From JBMYZL01 sp049610385 (GTDB lineage: Bacteria > Bacteroidota > Bacteroidia > Flavobacteriales_D > Sanyastnellaceae), in contig JBMYZL010000015.1 in assembly GCA_049610385.1 (NCBI GenBank), positions 1 through 64,000 of the forward strand: a stretch of DNA of 64,000 nt, in the 5' to 3' direction. Below, one piece after another: positions 17,062 to 25,910 of this stretch (the first letter of the stretch is position 1; each line of letters begins with the position of its first letter). The notes below the pieces were generated by a model. The model was not told where the DNA came from, ran no database searches, and saw nothing but the letters and a program-made list of their open reading frames with translations. Position numbers and translations under genes: made by a program.

Positions 17062-18279
17062 TCAAGGTTGTGCAATCCGGATCAAGACCTCAGCGGCTTT
17101 TTCCATGTCTTGAACGCTGACCCATTCTTGCTTGCTGTGAAAAGCATGTTCTCCAGCGAAAACATTGGGACAAGGAAGACCCATAAAACTCAAGCGACTT
17201 CCGTCCGTTCCACCTCGAATCGAACCTCGCTTCAGGGTCAAACCAGCCGCTTCGATGGCCTGGGCAGCTCGATGTACAACGTGTGGATGTTGATCCAAGA
17301 CCTCTTTCATGTTTCTGTATTGCTCGTGGATCTGAATGTGACCTTTTGCTCCAGGCCAACGAGACAACACTTCGTTTTGGATGGATTCCAATCGCTGCCC
17401 AAAAACCGACAATTCTTGCGTCACAAAACTTCGGATAATGAAGGTGATTTCTGTTCTTTCCACGGTGCCTGACATCTCGTAAGGATGAACAAAACCCGAC
17501 CGATCAGATGTGGTTTCCGGGCTCCATGTGTCTTTCGGTAAAGCATCGATGAAATCACAGGCCACCTTCAACGCATTGACCATGGTTCCTTGAGCAAAAC
17601 CCGGGTGTGCGTTGACCCCTTCAAAAACCACAACAGCACCGTCTGCTGAAAACGTCTCATCTTCCATGCTGCCCAAGGATTCCCCATCAACGGTATACCC
17701 AAAATCAGCTCCCAATCGATTCAAATCCACCAAGTCCGCTCCCCGACCGATTTCCTCGTCAGGAGTGAACAAGATTTTCAGTGTGGCGTGTGGGGTTTCT
17801 GGGTGTTTTTGAAACCAAGTCAAACAATCCATAATGGCGGCAATGCCCGCTTTGTTGTCTGCACCCAACAAGGTCCGACCATCCGCCGTCACAATGTCTT
17901 CTCCCACTTTTGTCAACAGATCAGGATGGTCTTCTGGATTGATTTTCACCCCTCCATGTGGCAAATGAATCACCCCTCCCTGCCAATTTTCATGAATAAT
18001 TGGTGATACATCCTTGCCAGAAGTCTCTGGGGAGGTGTCCATATGGGAACAAAAACAGATTGAGGGTTCGTCAGAATCCCCAGGCAATGTGGCGTAAACA
18101 TAGCCGTGCTCGTCCATATCCGCGTCCTGGCAGCCGAGTTCAAGCAATTCCTCAACGAGCAAACGCCCTAAATGCTTTTGCTTTTCTGTGCTGGGACAGG
18201 TTTTGCTTGAGGGGTCACTTTGTGTGTCCATCGACGCGTACCGCAAAAATCGGTTCAGCGCCGTGCCACCGTGCATCAT
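17062..18279 (-). CDS. pepT: Peptidase T (tripeptide aminopeptidase)
   Basis: A cytosolic M20B zinc peptidase of 405 residues, full length, that removes the N-terminal residue from tripeptides. Metal and catalytic motifs are in order: CFCSHMDTSPETSG (His and Asp ligands), LLGADNKAGIAAIMD (bridging Asp), LFTPDEEIGRGAD (catalytic Glu pair) and GGTDGSRLSFMGLPCPN near the C-terminus, with AGEHAFHSKQEWV carrying the last His. The first codon overlaps the last base of the response regulator gene, so it is the last gene of the MORN-kinase-regulator operon. The metabolic link to the two-component system is unclear. Confidence 0.95.
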   Translation of the reverse strand: MMHGGTALNRFLRYASMDTQSDPSSKTCPSTEKQKHLGRLLVEELLELGCQDADMDEHGYVYATLPGDSDEPSICFCSHMDTSPETSGKDVSPIIHENWQGGVIHLPHGGVKINPEDHPDLLTKVGEDIVTADGRTLLGADNKAGIAAIMDCLTWFQKHPETPHATLKILFTPDEEIGRGADLVDLNRLGADFGYTVDGESLGSMEDETFSADGAVVVFEGVNAHPGFAQGTMVNALKVACDFIDALPKDTWSPETTSDRSGFVHPYEMSGTVERTEITFIIRSFVTQELSVFGQRLESIQNEVLSRWPGAKGHIQIHEQYRNMKEVLDQHPHVVHRAAQAIEAAGLTLKRGSIRGGTDGSRLSFMGLPCPNVFAGEHAFHSKQEWVSVQDMEKAAEVLIRIAQP

Positions 18280-19028
18280 CAGAGCAAGTTGATCCGGCTC
18301 GCCAACAAGTCTTTGTAGCTACCACCAACAGGGATTTCCTTCTCCATCCCATTCATGGTGATCATCGCGTACTTGATGCTTTCGATGGCTTGCAAGTTGA
18401 CGATGTAGCTCCGGTGAACCCGGACAAACAACTGTTCATCCAATTTGCGCTCCACCTCCTTCATGGTGCTGTGAATGGTGTAGCTCTCTTCCCGTGTATG
18501 CACCACCACATAATCCTTCAACGCCTCGATGAACAACAAATCCTCATGCTTCACCCGAATCAATCGACTGCGGTTTTTCACAAAAATGACATCTGCATCT
18601 TGCTTGTGCTCTGCAAGGCTCCTCAAGAAATCAGACTCCAACTTCAGCTCTTGTTCCTTCCCGTGTTTGTGGAGCGCCATTTCAATCGCTGTTTGGATGT
18701 CCACATCCTTGAATGGCTTCAAAATGTAACCATGCGGTTCTGCTAACTTCGCCTCACTCAACGTGTTCTCATCCGCATACGCAGTCAAAAACACCACCGG
18801 GATATCCAAGTTCCGCTTGATTTCCTCAGCCGCTGCTATCCCATTCATATCACCCTTGATCATGATGTCCATCAACGCCAAATCTGGCTTGTGTTTGAGC
18901 GCCAATTCAATGGCGTCTTCTCCGTTGTCTGCGGATGCAATGACATTGTATCCGAGGTTAGACAAGCAGCGTTCGATGTCCTTGCGAACAATGCTTTCGT
19001 CCTCTGTGACCAAGATGTTAATGGGCAT
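18279..19028 (-). CDS. LytTR-family response regulator
   Basis: A 249-residue response regulator from ATG 19028. The receiver domain (~1-120) has the acidic pocket (VTEDES), the phospho-acceptor in LALMDIMIKGDMNG, the Thr in VVFLTAYAD and the Lys in GYILKPF. A LytTR DNA-binding domain (~150-249) includes EALKDYVVVHT, HSTMKEVERKL and RVHRSYIVNLQAIESI. The partner is the multi-PAS histidine kinase encoded just upstream in the same operon (18-base gap). A TTG start at 19037 would add three residues. Confidence 0.94.
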   Translation of the reverse strand: MPINILVTEDESIVRKDIERCLSNLGYNVIASADNGEDAIELALKHKPDLALMDIMIKGDMNGIAAAEEIKRNLDIPVVFLTAYADENTLSEAKLAEPHGYILKPFKDVDIQTAIEMALHKHGKEQELKLESDFLRSLAEHKQDADVIFVKNRSRLIRVKHEDLLFIEALKDYVVVHTREESYTIHSTMKEVERKLDEQLFVRVHRSYIVNLQAIESIKYAMITMNGMEKEIPVGGSYKDLLASRINLL

Positions 19029-19046
19029 AGTGTACAAGATTGAAGG

Positions 19047-21935
19047 TTAGGTAGAAGGTGTAAAGCTAACTAAAAACGAACATCCCGGTTCGTTTTCGTT
19101 GTTTGCAACCCTAAGAGTTCCATCGATTTGGTCCGTCAGGGCCTGCACCAAATAGACCCCTAAGGAGTCGTTTTTCGTGAAATCAAATCCCTCCTGTAAA
19201 CCCACCCCATTGTCGCGAACTTCGATTTCCAACAGTCCATTCATCAACATTTGAACGCGCAAAATGATGACTCCAGTATCCCGACCCACAAATGCATATT
19301 TCAACGCATTGGAAACCAATTCATTAACAATCAAACCCAACGGAATGGCTTGATCCAAATTCAAATAAACATCATCCAAAACCGGATTCAACTCCACCCG
19401 ACAGTCCTTGCGGGCATAACTCGCAATGAGGTTTTGAGCCAAGCGCATCAAATACTCAGAAAAACCAATGGAACTGACATCCGTGTTCTTGTAGAGTGAC
19501 TCATGGATGAACGACATGGTGGCAATCCGGTTCTGTGATTCATCCAACACTTGCAACAAACCTGGATCCTTGATGAAGCGCCTTTGCAAATTGAGCATGC
19601 TCGAAATGACCTGCAGATTGTTCTTGACGCGGTGATGTACTTCTTGCAACAACACCTCCTTCTCCTTCAACGCATTTCTGATGGCCACATCTATTTCCTT
19701 GCGTTCCGTGATGTCATATGCAACGCAACTCAATTCCCGATGTTCATCATCGAACTGCACAGGGTTGAGGAACATTTGAAACCAAACCAATTTACCACTT
19801 GAATCCCGAACGGGCATTTCAAATTGCTGTTGGCGTCCGTCGAAAGCCCTCGGGAAAAACTGCAATACATCACGTTCGAGGTCTCTCTCGATGACTGAAT
19901 TGAATTTTTCAAGAACCGACATCCCCACCTTCAGTTCTCCTCCGAATTGATGGGACATGACCTTCTTGAAGTTGTCATTTTGAGAGGTCAGGCACATCTG
20001 TTCGTCAATGGTGAACATGTGCAGATATCGTGTGGAGTTGAAAATGGACTCCAGTTTGGCGCTTTGAACACGTGCTGAGCGTTCGTGGCGCTTCATATCT
20101 GTAATGTCAAGATAAATCCCCCTCAACCCCACACGGTTTCCAGCATCATCATATTGTCCTGTTGCCCCACCAATCATTTTCAAAATATTGCCGTCCTTGG
20201 CCCGAAACTGCAACTCTTGGTTTGTCGATTCCAGAACATCCATCCATGCCTTCGATTTCTTAGGCAGTCCTTCGATGATGGCGTGGACTGGCAAAGTCAA
20301 AAGATCGGTCTCCAAATACCCCAACTTCTTAAAAAAAGCAGGGTTGGCATATGTGAATTGACCTTCAGTATTCAGCAGGAAAATCAAATCAGTAGCATGT
20401 TCCAAAATATCACGATACCTCTGCTCACTTTCCCGAAGTTCTTGCTCTGCCAAACGCAAATCCGTGATGTCTCTTCCAACAACCACAGCCCCGATTCGAT
20501 CTCCCTCGTCTGAACGGAGGGTGGCCACAGACATCAACAAATTAAACTCCTCACCCGATGCCCGAATGCCCATCGCCTCACCCACAAAATAATTCTGGTT
20601 TTTGAGTTCAAGCAAAATGGATTTGGCCTCCTTTGGTTCCGCCAATAGCGCATCAAACCCCAAAGTTTTCGCCTCCTCCATCGACCAACCAAATTCCACC
20701 GAAGCTGCATGGTTGAATTGCAACAAATTTCCATCTTCATCAAATGCAGCAATCATATCGATTGAACTCTCAATGATGCTTCGGTTCAATTGCTCCGCAT
20801 CACGCAGTTTTCGTTGCGTCGCTTGGTGACGTGTGATTTCCGCTTTTAACAGGGTGTTTGTTTCTTCTGCCAAGCTTGCACGCATTTGTTCACGCATCAA
20901 TTCCATGCGGGTGGACAAATCTGTAGCGGTGACTTGGATGGCGGGTTGGTGATCAAAAACTGAAAGGGTCATCCGCAACCCCACTTCTCGAAGCACGTAA
21001 TTTTCTAACTCCAAAGTCAACTCCATATAGGGAACCTTCTCCCCTTTCCGTGTCCGTTGTAAGGATTCTTGAATTCGTTGGCGGTCGCTTTGAATGAACA
21101 GTTCATCAAACGTCTTCCCCACCAGTTCATCCTCAGTTTCCAAGCCGATGAGGCGGATGGCTGCTGGGTTGATGTATTGAATTTCTCTATCTATGATGAG
21201 AAACAAGCTGATGGGGTTGGATTCCACCAACAACCGAAACCGTTCCTTGGTTTGGGCCAAATCCCTTTCTACCCGCTTGTGATTCGTAACATCATAAACA
21301 AACAAATGAAACGCGTCTGATTTGGGAAGTGGCTTCAAAGCCGCCTCCACGAATCGGTAAACGCCCGGTCGAATCTCAAACTCGATATCACATGAACTGC
21401 CTCCTTTGGCACGGGCTTGCAAGCGTCGCCAATCGCGGACATTAATCCAGTCACTGATGGAAACCCCCTGCAGTTCCATTGGATCTGATTTACCAAGAAT
21501 TTCAGCGAATCGCGCGTTGCAATTTTCAATTTGAAGAGATTGAATGGATGCGATGCCATCCATGGCTTTATGGCTCATGGTTTCAAGCGCATTCTCATTC
21601 AACACCTTGAATTCACCTCTTTCAAATCCCACAACCCAACCAGATTCAATTGACGTTGCTCGGCATGTGCATGATATCGACGAATCGTGAATTTGCCAAA
21701 TCCGCGTTTCATTGAGGTCCATGGACCCCAACAAATCCATGAAAGTTGCCCTATCTGTTTGGGGTATCCAGTCTTTCACAGATTGAAAAGAGGGTTGCAT
21801 GGAGGCGTGCAACTCATTCCAAAACGCAAATTCCAATTCTGGTTTGCCATCTGCCGTTTTTGGCAAAAAAGCCACTGGAAATGGCACGGAAGCCAAATCA
21901 AATTTAATCTCTTCTGTTGTTTTGGGTTTACTCAT
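19047..21935 (-). CDS. Multi-PAS sensor histidine kinase (HisKA_2 type)
   Basis: A 962-residue soluble kinase without clear membrane helices. At least four PAS or PAS/PAC modules are visible, with motifs such as RFRLLVESNPISLFLIIDRE, IIESSIDMIAAFDEDGNLLQ, YRDILEHATDLIFLLNTEGQ and repeated PAC ends (GIYLDITDMKRHE, CVAYDITERKEID). The phosphoacceptor segment is VHHRVKNNLQVISSMLNLQ, typical of HisKA_2 kinases. The ATPase domain contains LGLIVNELVSNALKYAF and DNGVGL. The start overlaps the stop of the MORN gene (TGATG). Its partner is the LytTR regulator just downstream. The signal is unknown; cytosolic small-molecule or redox sensing is an inference. Confidence 0.94.
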   Translation of the reverse strand: MSKPKTTEEIKFDLASVPFPVAFLPKTADGKPELEFAFWNELHASMQPSFQSVKDWIPQTDRATFMDLLGSMDLNETRIWQIHDSSISCTCRATSIESGWVVGFERGEFKVLNENALETMSHKAMDGIASIQSLQIENCNARFAEILGKSDPMELQGVSISDWINVRDWRRLQARAKGGSSCDIEFEIRPGVYRFVEAALKPLPKSDAFHLFVYDVTNHKRVERDLAQTKERFRLLVESNPISLFLIIDREIQYINPAAIRLIGLETEDELVGKTFDELFIQSDRQRIQESLQRTRKGEKVPYMELTLELENYVLREVGLRMTLSVFDHQPAIQVTATDLSTRMELMREQMRASLAEETNTLLKAEITRHQATQRKLRDAEQLNRSIIESSIDMIAAFDEDGNLLQFNHAASVEFGWSMEEAKTLGFDALLAEPKEAKSILLELKNQNYFVGEAMGIRASGEEFNLLMSVATLRSDEGDRIGAVVVGRDITDLRLAEQELRESEQRYRDILEHATDLIFLLNTEGQFTYANPAFFKKLGYLETDLLTLPVHAIIEGLPKKSKAWMDVLESTNQELQFRAKDGNILKMIGGATGQYDDAGNRVGLRGIYLDITDMKRHERSARVQSAKLESIFNSTRYLHMFTIDEQMCLTSQNDNFKKVMSHQFGGELKVGMSVLEKFNSVIERDLERDVLQFFPRAFDGRQQQFEMPVRDSSGKLVWFQMFLNPVQFDDEHRELSCVAYDITERKEIDVAIRNALKEKEVLLQEVHHRVKNNLQVISSMLNLQRRFIKDPGLLQVLDESQNRIATMSFIHESLYKNTDVSSIGFSEYLMRLAQNLIASYARKDCRVELNPVLDDVYLNLDQAIPLGLIVNELVSNALKYAFVGRDTGVIILRVQMLMNGLLEIEVRDNGVGLQEGFDFTKNDSLGVYLVQALTDQIDGTLRVANNENEPGCSFLVSFTPST

Positions 21936-23479
21936 CAATTTTCCTCCGGATCTCCTTTGAACACCGCCACTTTGTTGCCGTTGATTTTCACAAGAACACC
22001 CAAATCATATTGCAATGTCGTTTCCAAAACACCAACCTCATCATAAAAAAGCCACTTTCCATCCCGAACACCACCTTCATACTTGCCCGACCATTGTGTT
22101 CGTCCAGTTCGATACCACATGGTGTGTTTACCAACAGGTTGTCCAAAATTAAAAGAACCTTGAAATCTCTTTTGGCCGTTGTCGTACATGTGCACCCATT
22201 CCCCATTCCATTCATCATCAATGTATTCTCCTTCTTCCTTGTGATCATTGACTTCATAAACCCAGGGACCATTTCTCAAATCACCGATATACTCACCCTG
22301 CAAAAGAACGTGGCCTTGTTCATCTCGTTCTTCAAACATTCCCTCCTTCTTGCCGTTTTTATACCGTTCAGTACGGTGAATGTTTCCAGATTCATAATAC
22401 CAGACCCAATTGCCATGAAATGCACCCGCACGATATGAACCAGTTTGAGCCATTTTTCCAGATTCATAATAAAAAACCCACTCACCTTCTCGCTGACCAT
22501 TGGCGTATCCACCACGGGATTTGATGGATTCATCCGGATAATAAAAAACCCACTCACCTTCTCGTTCACCGGCAGGGTTCGTAATCCCACGGCCTGTCAG
22601 TTGACCTCCTTCGTAATATTCCCCACCCGACAATTGGCCTTGTTCATCATAAAGGCGGAAAACTCCTTGAGGTAAATCATCTCTAAAAGCACCTACCGAA
22701 TAAACCTGGCCATTCGGGTGATAAGTCCTGCGGATATCCAACAAAAAAGAACTCTGATCATCCTCTTGAAGCAATTCTCCATTTTCATATTGCACCATCT
22801 GATCGAGATTTCCCTGTCGATCAAACCATTTAAAAATACCGTGTTTCACACCATGTCGATAAGGACCCTCTTCTTTTTTAATGCGATGTTTTTCATCACG
22901 AAATACAATCCAGGTACCGTGTTTTTTTCCTTGGGAATCCAATCGATTGAAGGATTCCAAGGACCGCAGAAATCCATCGCGATAATCCAAGAAAGAAATT
23001 AATCGTCCATCCTCTGAAAATTCCTTTCCTTTTCCATTTTCCAATCCTTCAACCAGGGGAATTTCTCTTTGAATTTGACCCGATGAAAACCGTTCAATCA
23101 TCCATCCGTCACGAACACCTTGTCGCCAGGGAATCTCCAATACACATTGCCCACTCTCATCAAAATGCATATCCAAACCATCTCGCTCACCTTCCGAATA
23201 TTCCACCTTTCTCTCCATGATTCCTTCCGAATTGAAAAAAATCCAAACCCCTTCCAACAAATGATTTTCCCGCAACCCCTCACTTTTGAGTTGGCCGTTC
23301 GTGTGATAACTCCGCCAAGTTCCCTCAGGTTGACCAGCCACCAAACATCCTTCGCTTGAAATCGTTCCATCATCGAAAGCAAAGGTCGTCCAAACACAAC
23401 CAGGAAGATCTGGTTGCGCACTGGCGAAATTCCACACCACACCACTAATTAGAAAAACTTTTTTAAAAGAAAACTTCAT
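21935..23479 (-). CDS. Secreted MORN/YwqK-type repeat protein
   Basis: A 514-residue protein from ATG 23479 with a signal peptide (MKFSFKKVFLISGVVWNFAS). Nearly the whole length is made of ~23-24 residue repeats of the 'toxin-antitoxin YwqK / MORN' type (G-x-W-x-x-Y-x-x-x-G-x-x-x-x-x-G-x-Y-x-x-G), for example REGEWVFYYPDESIKSRGGY followed by REGEWVFYYESGKMAQTGSY. Such beta-hairpin repeats are common in Bacteroidota exported proteins. They mainly mediate binding; the family name does not imply an antitoxin here. It is the first gene of the operon with the PAS kinase (TGATG overlap), so it may act in the same signalling path. I see no T9SS tail. Confidence 0.88.
   Translation of the reverse strand: MKFSFKKVFLISGVVWNFASAQPDLPGCVWTTFAFDDGTISSEGCLVAGQPEGTWRSYHTNGQLKSEGLRENHLLEGVWIFFNSEGIMERKVEYSEGERDGLDMHFDESGQCVLEIPWRQGVRDGWMIERFSSGQIQREIPLVEGLENGKGKEFSEDGRLISFLDYRDGFLRSLESFNRLDSQGKKHGTWIVFRDEKHRIKKEEGPYRHGVKHGIFKWFDRQGNLDQMVQYENGELLQEDDQSSFLLDIRRTYHPNGQVYSVGAFRDDLPQGVFRLYDEQGQLSGGEYYEGGQLTGRGITNPAGEREGEWVFYYPDESIKSRGGYANGQREGEWVFYYESGKMAQTGSYRAGAFHGNWVWYYESGNIHRTERYKNGKKEGMFEERDEQGHVLLQGEYIGDLRNGPWVYEVNDHKEEGEYIDDEWNGEWVHMYDNGQKRFQGSFNFGQPVGKHTMWYRTGRTQWSGKYEGGVRDGKWLFYDEVGVLETTLQYDLGVLVKINGNKVAVFKGDPEEN
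22466..22564. repeat. Two 27-base direct repeats, 72-base period, inside the MORN gene
   Basis: The same 27 bases occur at 22466-22492 and 22538-22564, exactly 24 codons apart. They encode REGEWVFYY in adjacent repeats of the protein. The identity suggests recent duplication or gene conversion between neighbouring repeats. Other repeats of the protein have diverged in DNA. Confidence 0.85.
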
Positions 23480-23879
23480 AGATATCATGATGTTGTGGAA
23501 ACAGTGCAAAAATGAGAGAGAAAGAATTTGGTTTTTCGGTTTCTCCACAACTTATTCAACGTTTTTGACATCCTTTCTGTTTTCTAAATCATTGAATTTC
23601 GGAATCAAGAGAGGTTTTGCACAAATCTCATCATGGAATGTGATGACGACCCAGTGTTCAGAATTCAATCAATAAAAACTGTGAACAAGGTCGACTTTCA
23701 TTGGGGAAGATTTGGTGGAATTTGGAAGTGTATTTTTTTGGAGAAATGGGTTTGATGCTTGCTTCCTTTTTTCGACGGAAATTCCAAGCAAAAGTTATCC
23801 ACTTGAATTCACATTGGATTGACAAGATTAGGAGGAGGGTGTTGGTTATTTTTACCCAAGAAAATGAATCTGAGAATAA
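23480..23879. other. AT-rich 400-base intergenic spacer with DnaA-box-like sites
   Basis: No credible gene is present. The spacer separates divergent genes (MORN gene leftward, rpiB-M28 gene rightward). It is clearly AT-richer than its surroundings. It contains TTATCCACT (23795-23803) and TTCTCCACA (23541-23549), each one mismatch from the DnaA box TTATCCACA, and weaker inverted matches at 23494-23502 and 23680-23688. CATTTTTG on the minus strand (23514-23507) is a near-consensus -7 box for the MORN gene. No riboswitch was recognised. Confidence 0.45.
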
Positions 23880-25910
23880 ATGAAAATCGCCATCGGTTGT
23901 GATCATGCGGGACCCCAGCTCAAATCAAAGATTGTTCATCATTTGAAGCGTGATGATTTGGATATCATTGACGTGGGTACCCACTCTGAAGATCGTGTAG
24001 ATTATCCGGATTTTGCTCATCAAGTGGCTGATTTGGTATCATCTGGGGAGTGTGATTGGGGTATTTTGATTTGCGGATCTGCAAATGGTGTAGCCATGAC
24101 AGCAAACAAGCACAAAGGAATTCGTGCAGCCATTGCTTGGAAGCGAGAATTGGCAGTGTTAGCTAAAGAACACAACAATGCAAATGTGTTGTGTATTCCT
24201 GCTCGATTTGTTTCTGAAACAGACGCATTGGATTTGGTGGAAGGTTTTAAGTGTTCAAAATTTGAGGGAGGCCGGCATGAAAACAGGGTCCGAAAGATTG
24301 CGTTATCGGTTGTTTCGATGTTGTTAATCAGTGGTTTAGGGACAGGTTGGGGTCAAACTCCTGTAGAATTGGTTCAGGCTGATTTAGCTCAAACGTATGC
24401 GGCCACGATTCAGGCGGATGAATTGCGACAACACTTGTCAATTCTGGCTAGCGATGCATATGAAGGGCGCGAGACAGGGACAACAGGTGCAGACAAGGCT
24501 GCTGCGTACATCGCTGCATATTTTGACACCCTGGGTATTGCACCTTATGACGGTGAAACCTACTATCAAGATGTTCCGATGGAGTCTGCTCAAATTCGAG
24601 GTGGAACCATGCAATGGGCAGAATATACTTGGAATTTGTTCGATGATTTTGTGTTGTATCCAGGCCTAATGGAAGATGCAATGGATTCATTGTCTGTGGT
24701 ATTCGCTGGGTATGGCATTCAAGACTCACTTTGGAATGACTACCAGAATCTGGATGTCAAAAACAAAGTAGTCGTTGTTTTGGATGGAGATCCGCGGGAT
24801 CAAAATCGCATCAGTTATGTGACAGGTGAGGTAGGACCCAATGAATGGTCACAAGGATCAGAGGCGAAGCGTCTGGCTGCAGCCCAGGCCGGTGCTCGGA
24901 GTTTGATTATTGTGAATCATGAATTTGGTATGACCAAAGGACGATTGAAAGGTTGGATTTCTCGTCGTTCTGTTCGGTTAAAGCGCGAAGAAGTACCCAA
25001 CGCAATCAGCACGAGCTTACCTACATTTTTCATTCCAGAACGACTGGGTGATGCCTTTCTTCGAAACACCAAAGCGGGCTCTGTTGCAAAAGCGAAAGCG
25101 AAAGCAAATAAAAAAGGCAAGATTTGGCGTGGAGACGTGGAAGAGTCGGCTTGGAGTTTTCTATTGGACCGTGATGCCAAGGAATTTATGGGCGCAAATG
25201 TTTTGGGTTATATCCCTGGCAGGGACAGCCTTTTGAAAGATGAACTGGTGGTGATTACAGCACATTATGACCACGTGGGAATCATTGATGGGGAGATTCA
25301 CAATGGTGCAGATGACGATGGATCTGGTACCGTGACAGTTTTGGAGTTGGCACAGGCGTTTGCCAAGTCTGTTGAAGCGGGTCATGGTCCGCGCAGAAGC
25401 TTGTTGTTGATGACTGTTGTGGGGGAAGAAAAAGGTCTTTTGGGTTCGGAATGGTACAGCAATCATCCGGTTTTTCCTCTGGAACAAACGGTATCCAATT
25501 TGAATATTGATATGATCGGACGGGTAGATGAAACCCATGCAGATAGTGAACCCTACGTCTATCTCATCGGATCAGACAAATTATCAACTGAGTTGCATGC
25601 GATTTCGGAGGCGGCCAATCGAGAAAACACGCAATTGGAATTGGATTACACTTTCAATGATCCAGATGACCCCAATCGATTTTATTACAGATCAGACCAT
25701 TACAATTTTGCCAAAAACAACATACCAGTGATTTTTTACTTCAGCGGGGTGCATGAGGATTATCACAAACCAGGAGACGACACAGAAAAAATCATGTTTG
25801 AAAAGACAGCAACGATTGGTCAGTTGGTCTTTCACACAGCGTGGCAATTGTTGAATCAAGACAAGCGGATAGAAGTGGATGTAAAGAACAACTTCCCATC
25901 CGACCGATGA
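23880..25910 (+). CDS. Ribose-5-phosphate isomerase B joined in frame to an M28 metallopeptidase
   Basis: One open frame of 676 residues encodes two proteins that are normally separate. Residues 1-140 are a full RpiB: GCDHAG at 6-11, ILICGSANGVAMTANKHKG with catalytic Cys65, HNNANVLCIPAR, and the usual C-terminal end FEGGRHENRVRKI. RpiB interconverts ribose-5-phosphate and ribulose-5-phosphate in the cytosol. Residues 141-158 (ALSVVSMLLISGLGTGWG) look like the hydrophobic core of a signal peptide. The rest is an M28 aminopeptidase with metal ligands in VITAHYDHVG, HNGADDDGSGTV, VGEEKGLLGSEW, NIDMIGRVDE and GVHEDYHKPGDD, normally exported. No in-frame ATG, GTG or TTG lies upstream of the hydrophobic core. 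An out-of-frame ATG at 24277 has a good SD (GGGAGG) but stops after 16 codons. Real fusion, lost stop or sequencing indel are all possible. Confidence 0.85.
   Translation: MKIAIGCDHAGPQLKSKIVHHLKRDDLDIIDVGTHSEDRVDYPDFAHQVADLVSSGECDWGILICGSANGVAMTANKHKGIRAAIAWKRELAVLAKEHNNANVLCIPARFVSETDALDLVEGFKCSKFEGGRHENRVRKIALSVVSMLLISGLGTGWGQTPVELVQADLAQTYAATIQADELRQHLSILASDAYEGRETGTTGADKAAAYIAAYFDTLGIAPYDGETYYQDVPMESAQIRGGTMQWAEYTWNLFDDFVLYPGLMEDAMDSLSVVFAGYGIQDSLWNDYQNLDVKNKVVVVLDGDPRDQNRISYVTGEVGPNEWSQGSEAKRLAAAQAGARSLIIVNHEFGMTKGRLKGWISRRSVRLKREEVPNAISTSLPTFFIPERLGDAFLRNTKAGSVAKAKAKANKKGKIWRGDVEESAWSFLLDRDAKEFMGANVLGYIPGRDSLLKDELVVITAHYDHVGIIDGEIHNGADDDGSGTVTVLELAQAFAKSVEAGHGPRRSLLLMTVVGEEKGLLGSEWYSNHPVFPLEQTVSNLNIDMIGRVDETHADSEPYVYLIGSDKLSTELHAISEAANRENTQLELDYTFNDPDDPNRFYYRSDHYNFAKNNIPVIFYFSGVHEDYHKPGDDTEKIMFEKTATIGQLVFHTAWQLLNQDKRIEVDVKNNFPSDR

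Noticed and set aside
22466..22564. CRISPR-like direct repeats
   Set aside because: Only two copies, in frame with protein repeats, with no cas genes.
21935..23479. Toxin-antitoxin component, because the repeats are named after antitoxin YwqK
   Set aside because: There is no toxin gene, a signal peptide is present and the name comes from a repeat family; the neighbours are signalling genes.
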